Shown: piece by piece, positions 63,010 through 64,000 of the stretch
Layout of the letters: each line of letters opens with the position of its first letter
Position numbering within the stretch: position 1 is the stretch's first letter
Assembly: GCF_014207135.1 (NCBI RefSeq)
Contig: NZ_JACHCC010000001.1
Location: 372,001-436,000, forward strand
Direction: 5' to 3'
DNA length: 64,000 nt
DNA from: Pedobacter cryoconitis
GTDB lineage: Bacteria > Bacteroidota > Bacteroidia > Sphingobacteriales > Sphingobacteriaceae
Program-made: the position numbers and the translations under genes
Notes under the pieces: model-generated
Told to the model about the DNA's origin: nothing
Seen by the model: the letters and a program-made list of their open reading frames with translations, nothing else
Database searches by the model: none

Positions 63010-64000
63010 TTAAGCAACTTGCATAACTAATTTTTTTCCTTTGGTCTGATTATCTTCTAAAAGCTGATGGGCTTTGCGGACGGTTTCCGGATCTAATGGT
63101 CCAACAACTTGAACGGAGGGGGGCGTGATTGAAGATTCAGCCATTAATCTGATGACCTCATCCAGTTTCTCCCCGTAATATTGAAAGTTATTTTGCAGGG
63201 AGTAAGCATAATTGGAAATATTTACAATTACAGTACCCTTGTTAAACAGTTCCTCTCTGGCAATATCTGTAGTGAGTGCAGTCACATCAGTATAAGTACC
63301 ATTTATTGTAATGATCAGCGCACAGACTAATGACATATCACCACCTACTAAATCTATACAGTGATTAAATTGATTCCCCTCATTTTTATCAAGGATCACC
63401 TGCACCAGGTTCCCGTTATGATAATCAATTATTTGTTCTTCTTTTAACCCGGCCTTAATCAATTGATTTTTGCTTTCTTCATTGCCAGCTGTGACAATTA
63501 TATTTTGATAACCTTTGGCAACGAGTATCTTGATCAGTACCATACCCACGCCGCCAGCCGCACCACTAATAAAAATGGTATCATTTAAACTGATTGCTAA
63601 ACGATTATAACATTGCAGGGCAGTGAGCGATGCACTAGGTATGGCTGCGGCTTCTTCAAAGCTGATATGTTCAGGTTTGGCTGCTAATATTAATTCGGGT
63701 ACACTGATGTACTCGGTATAAGTACCGTTTGAGCCCATGCTCCCCGAGGCGGCCAATACAGCATCACCAACTTTGTATCTTTGGACTAGTTTGCCGGTTT
63801 TAACTACTATTCCTGAGAGTTCGCGTCCCAGGATAGGGGAGTGCATCCGTTTTCTTTCCGTCTTACCTTGTCTCATCTGATAATCTATAGGGTTGAAAGC
63901 TGTCGCTTTTATTTTTATCAATACCTCGTTTTCACCAGGTTCAGGTACTGACAGATTATCCTCAAGGATAAAATTAGCAGTACTTCCAAAGTCTTTTAAT
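63010..64000 (-). CDS. MDR-family NAD(P)-dependent oxidoreductase (5' end outside window)
   Basis: The frame is open to the right edge; the visible part has 330 residues. Near the N-terminus are PEPGENEVLIKIKATAFNP and GRELSGIVVKTG, then the nucleotide-binding FISGAAGGVGMVLIK. No zinc cysteines of classic alcohol dehydrogenases are visible, so it is of the quinone oxidoreductase type. It reduces quinones, enones or aldehydes with NAD(P)H. It is followed by the cupin gene after 12 bases. Confidence 0.9.
   Translation of the reverse strand, partial: LKDFGSTANFILEDNLSVPEPGENEVLIKIKATAFNPIDYQMRQGKTERKRMHSPILGRELSGIVVKTGKLVQRYKVGDAVLAASGSMGSNGTYTEYISVPELILAAKPEHISFEEAAAIPSASLTALQCYNRLAISLNDTIFISGAAGGVGMVLIKILVAKGYQNIIVTAGNEESKNQLIKAGLKEEQIIDYHNGNLVQVILDKNEGNQFNHCIDLVGGDMSLVCALIITINGTYTDVTALTTDIAREELFNKGTVIVNISNYAYSLQNNFQYYGEKLDEVIRLMAESSITPPSVQVVGPLDPETVRKAHQLLEDNQTKGKKLVMQVA

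Overview
The window is chromosomal DNA of a Bacteroidota bacterium, most likely family Sphingobacteriaceae and Pedobacter-like (inference). The signs are a SusC/SusD pair under a ROK regulator, promoters with the Bacteroidota -7 element TAnnTTTG, few Shine-Dalgarno sequences, lipoproteins of the form Cys-Lys-Lys after the signal peptide, MacB-like four-helix permeases, LytS/LytTR signalling, a Rho factor with a long low-complexity insert, and roughly 40-45 percent GC. Both tRNA genes lack an encoded CCA.

Layout. 1-5.7 kb is an accessory block of effectors and inhibitors: the 3' end of an Rhs toxin with a PLA2-like tip and a probable lipoprotein immunity gene, a lipoprotein subtilase with an unexpected CxxCH motif, and a NucA-like lipoprotein nuclease preceded by a NuiA-like inhibitor. 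6-25.4 kb is conserved housekeeping: tig-clpP-clpX, AMP nucleosidase, a minus-strand polX/DUF4254/GT9/sixA run, sppA, folK, an Hpt protein, pssA, rho, pyrF, a PspC protein, ftsK-lolA, an MBL hydrolase and tRNA-Leu(GAG). 25.5-35.5 kb is accessory: a secreted esterase, a frameshifted zeta-toxin-like kinase with a small partner, an HxlR regulator divergent from an unknown gene, an NTF2-like protein, an ABC permease with a possible sigma-54 promoter, an O-methyltransferase, and an MFS pump convergent with a membrane protein.

35.6-43.8 kb holds a Crp/Fnr regulator, a LytS/LytTR pair followed by a beta-barrel gene, lpdA beside a perfect 17-6-17 inverted repeat, a 47-residue basic protein, and the selenium pair mnmH(selU)-selD. 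43.9-54.1 kb is uptake: a TonB siderophore-type receptor with a Fur-like palindrome, tRNA-Leu(CAG), a secreted alpha/beta hydrolase, and a SusC/SusD pair downstream of a ROK repressor. 54.5-64 kb holds two oxidoreductases, DUF2147 and beta-propeller exported proteins, and a minus-strand series: MDR oxidoreductase (cut by the window edge), cupin, pncB, then a compact deacetylase-glycosyltransferase-glycosidase cassette.

The most unusual material is the toxin/nuclease/inhibitor block at the left edge, the CxxCH subtilase, the lpdA palindrome, and the three-gene sugar cassette at 58.2-61.2 kb. Family assignments come from motif reading; no database search was run.
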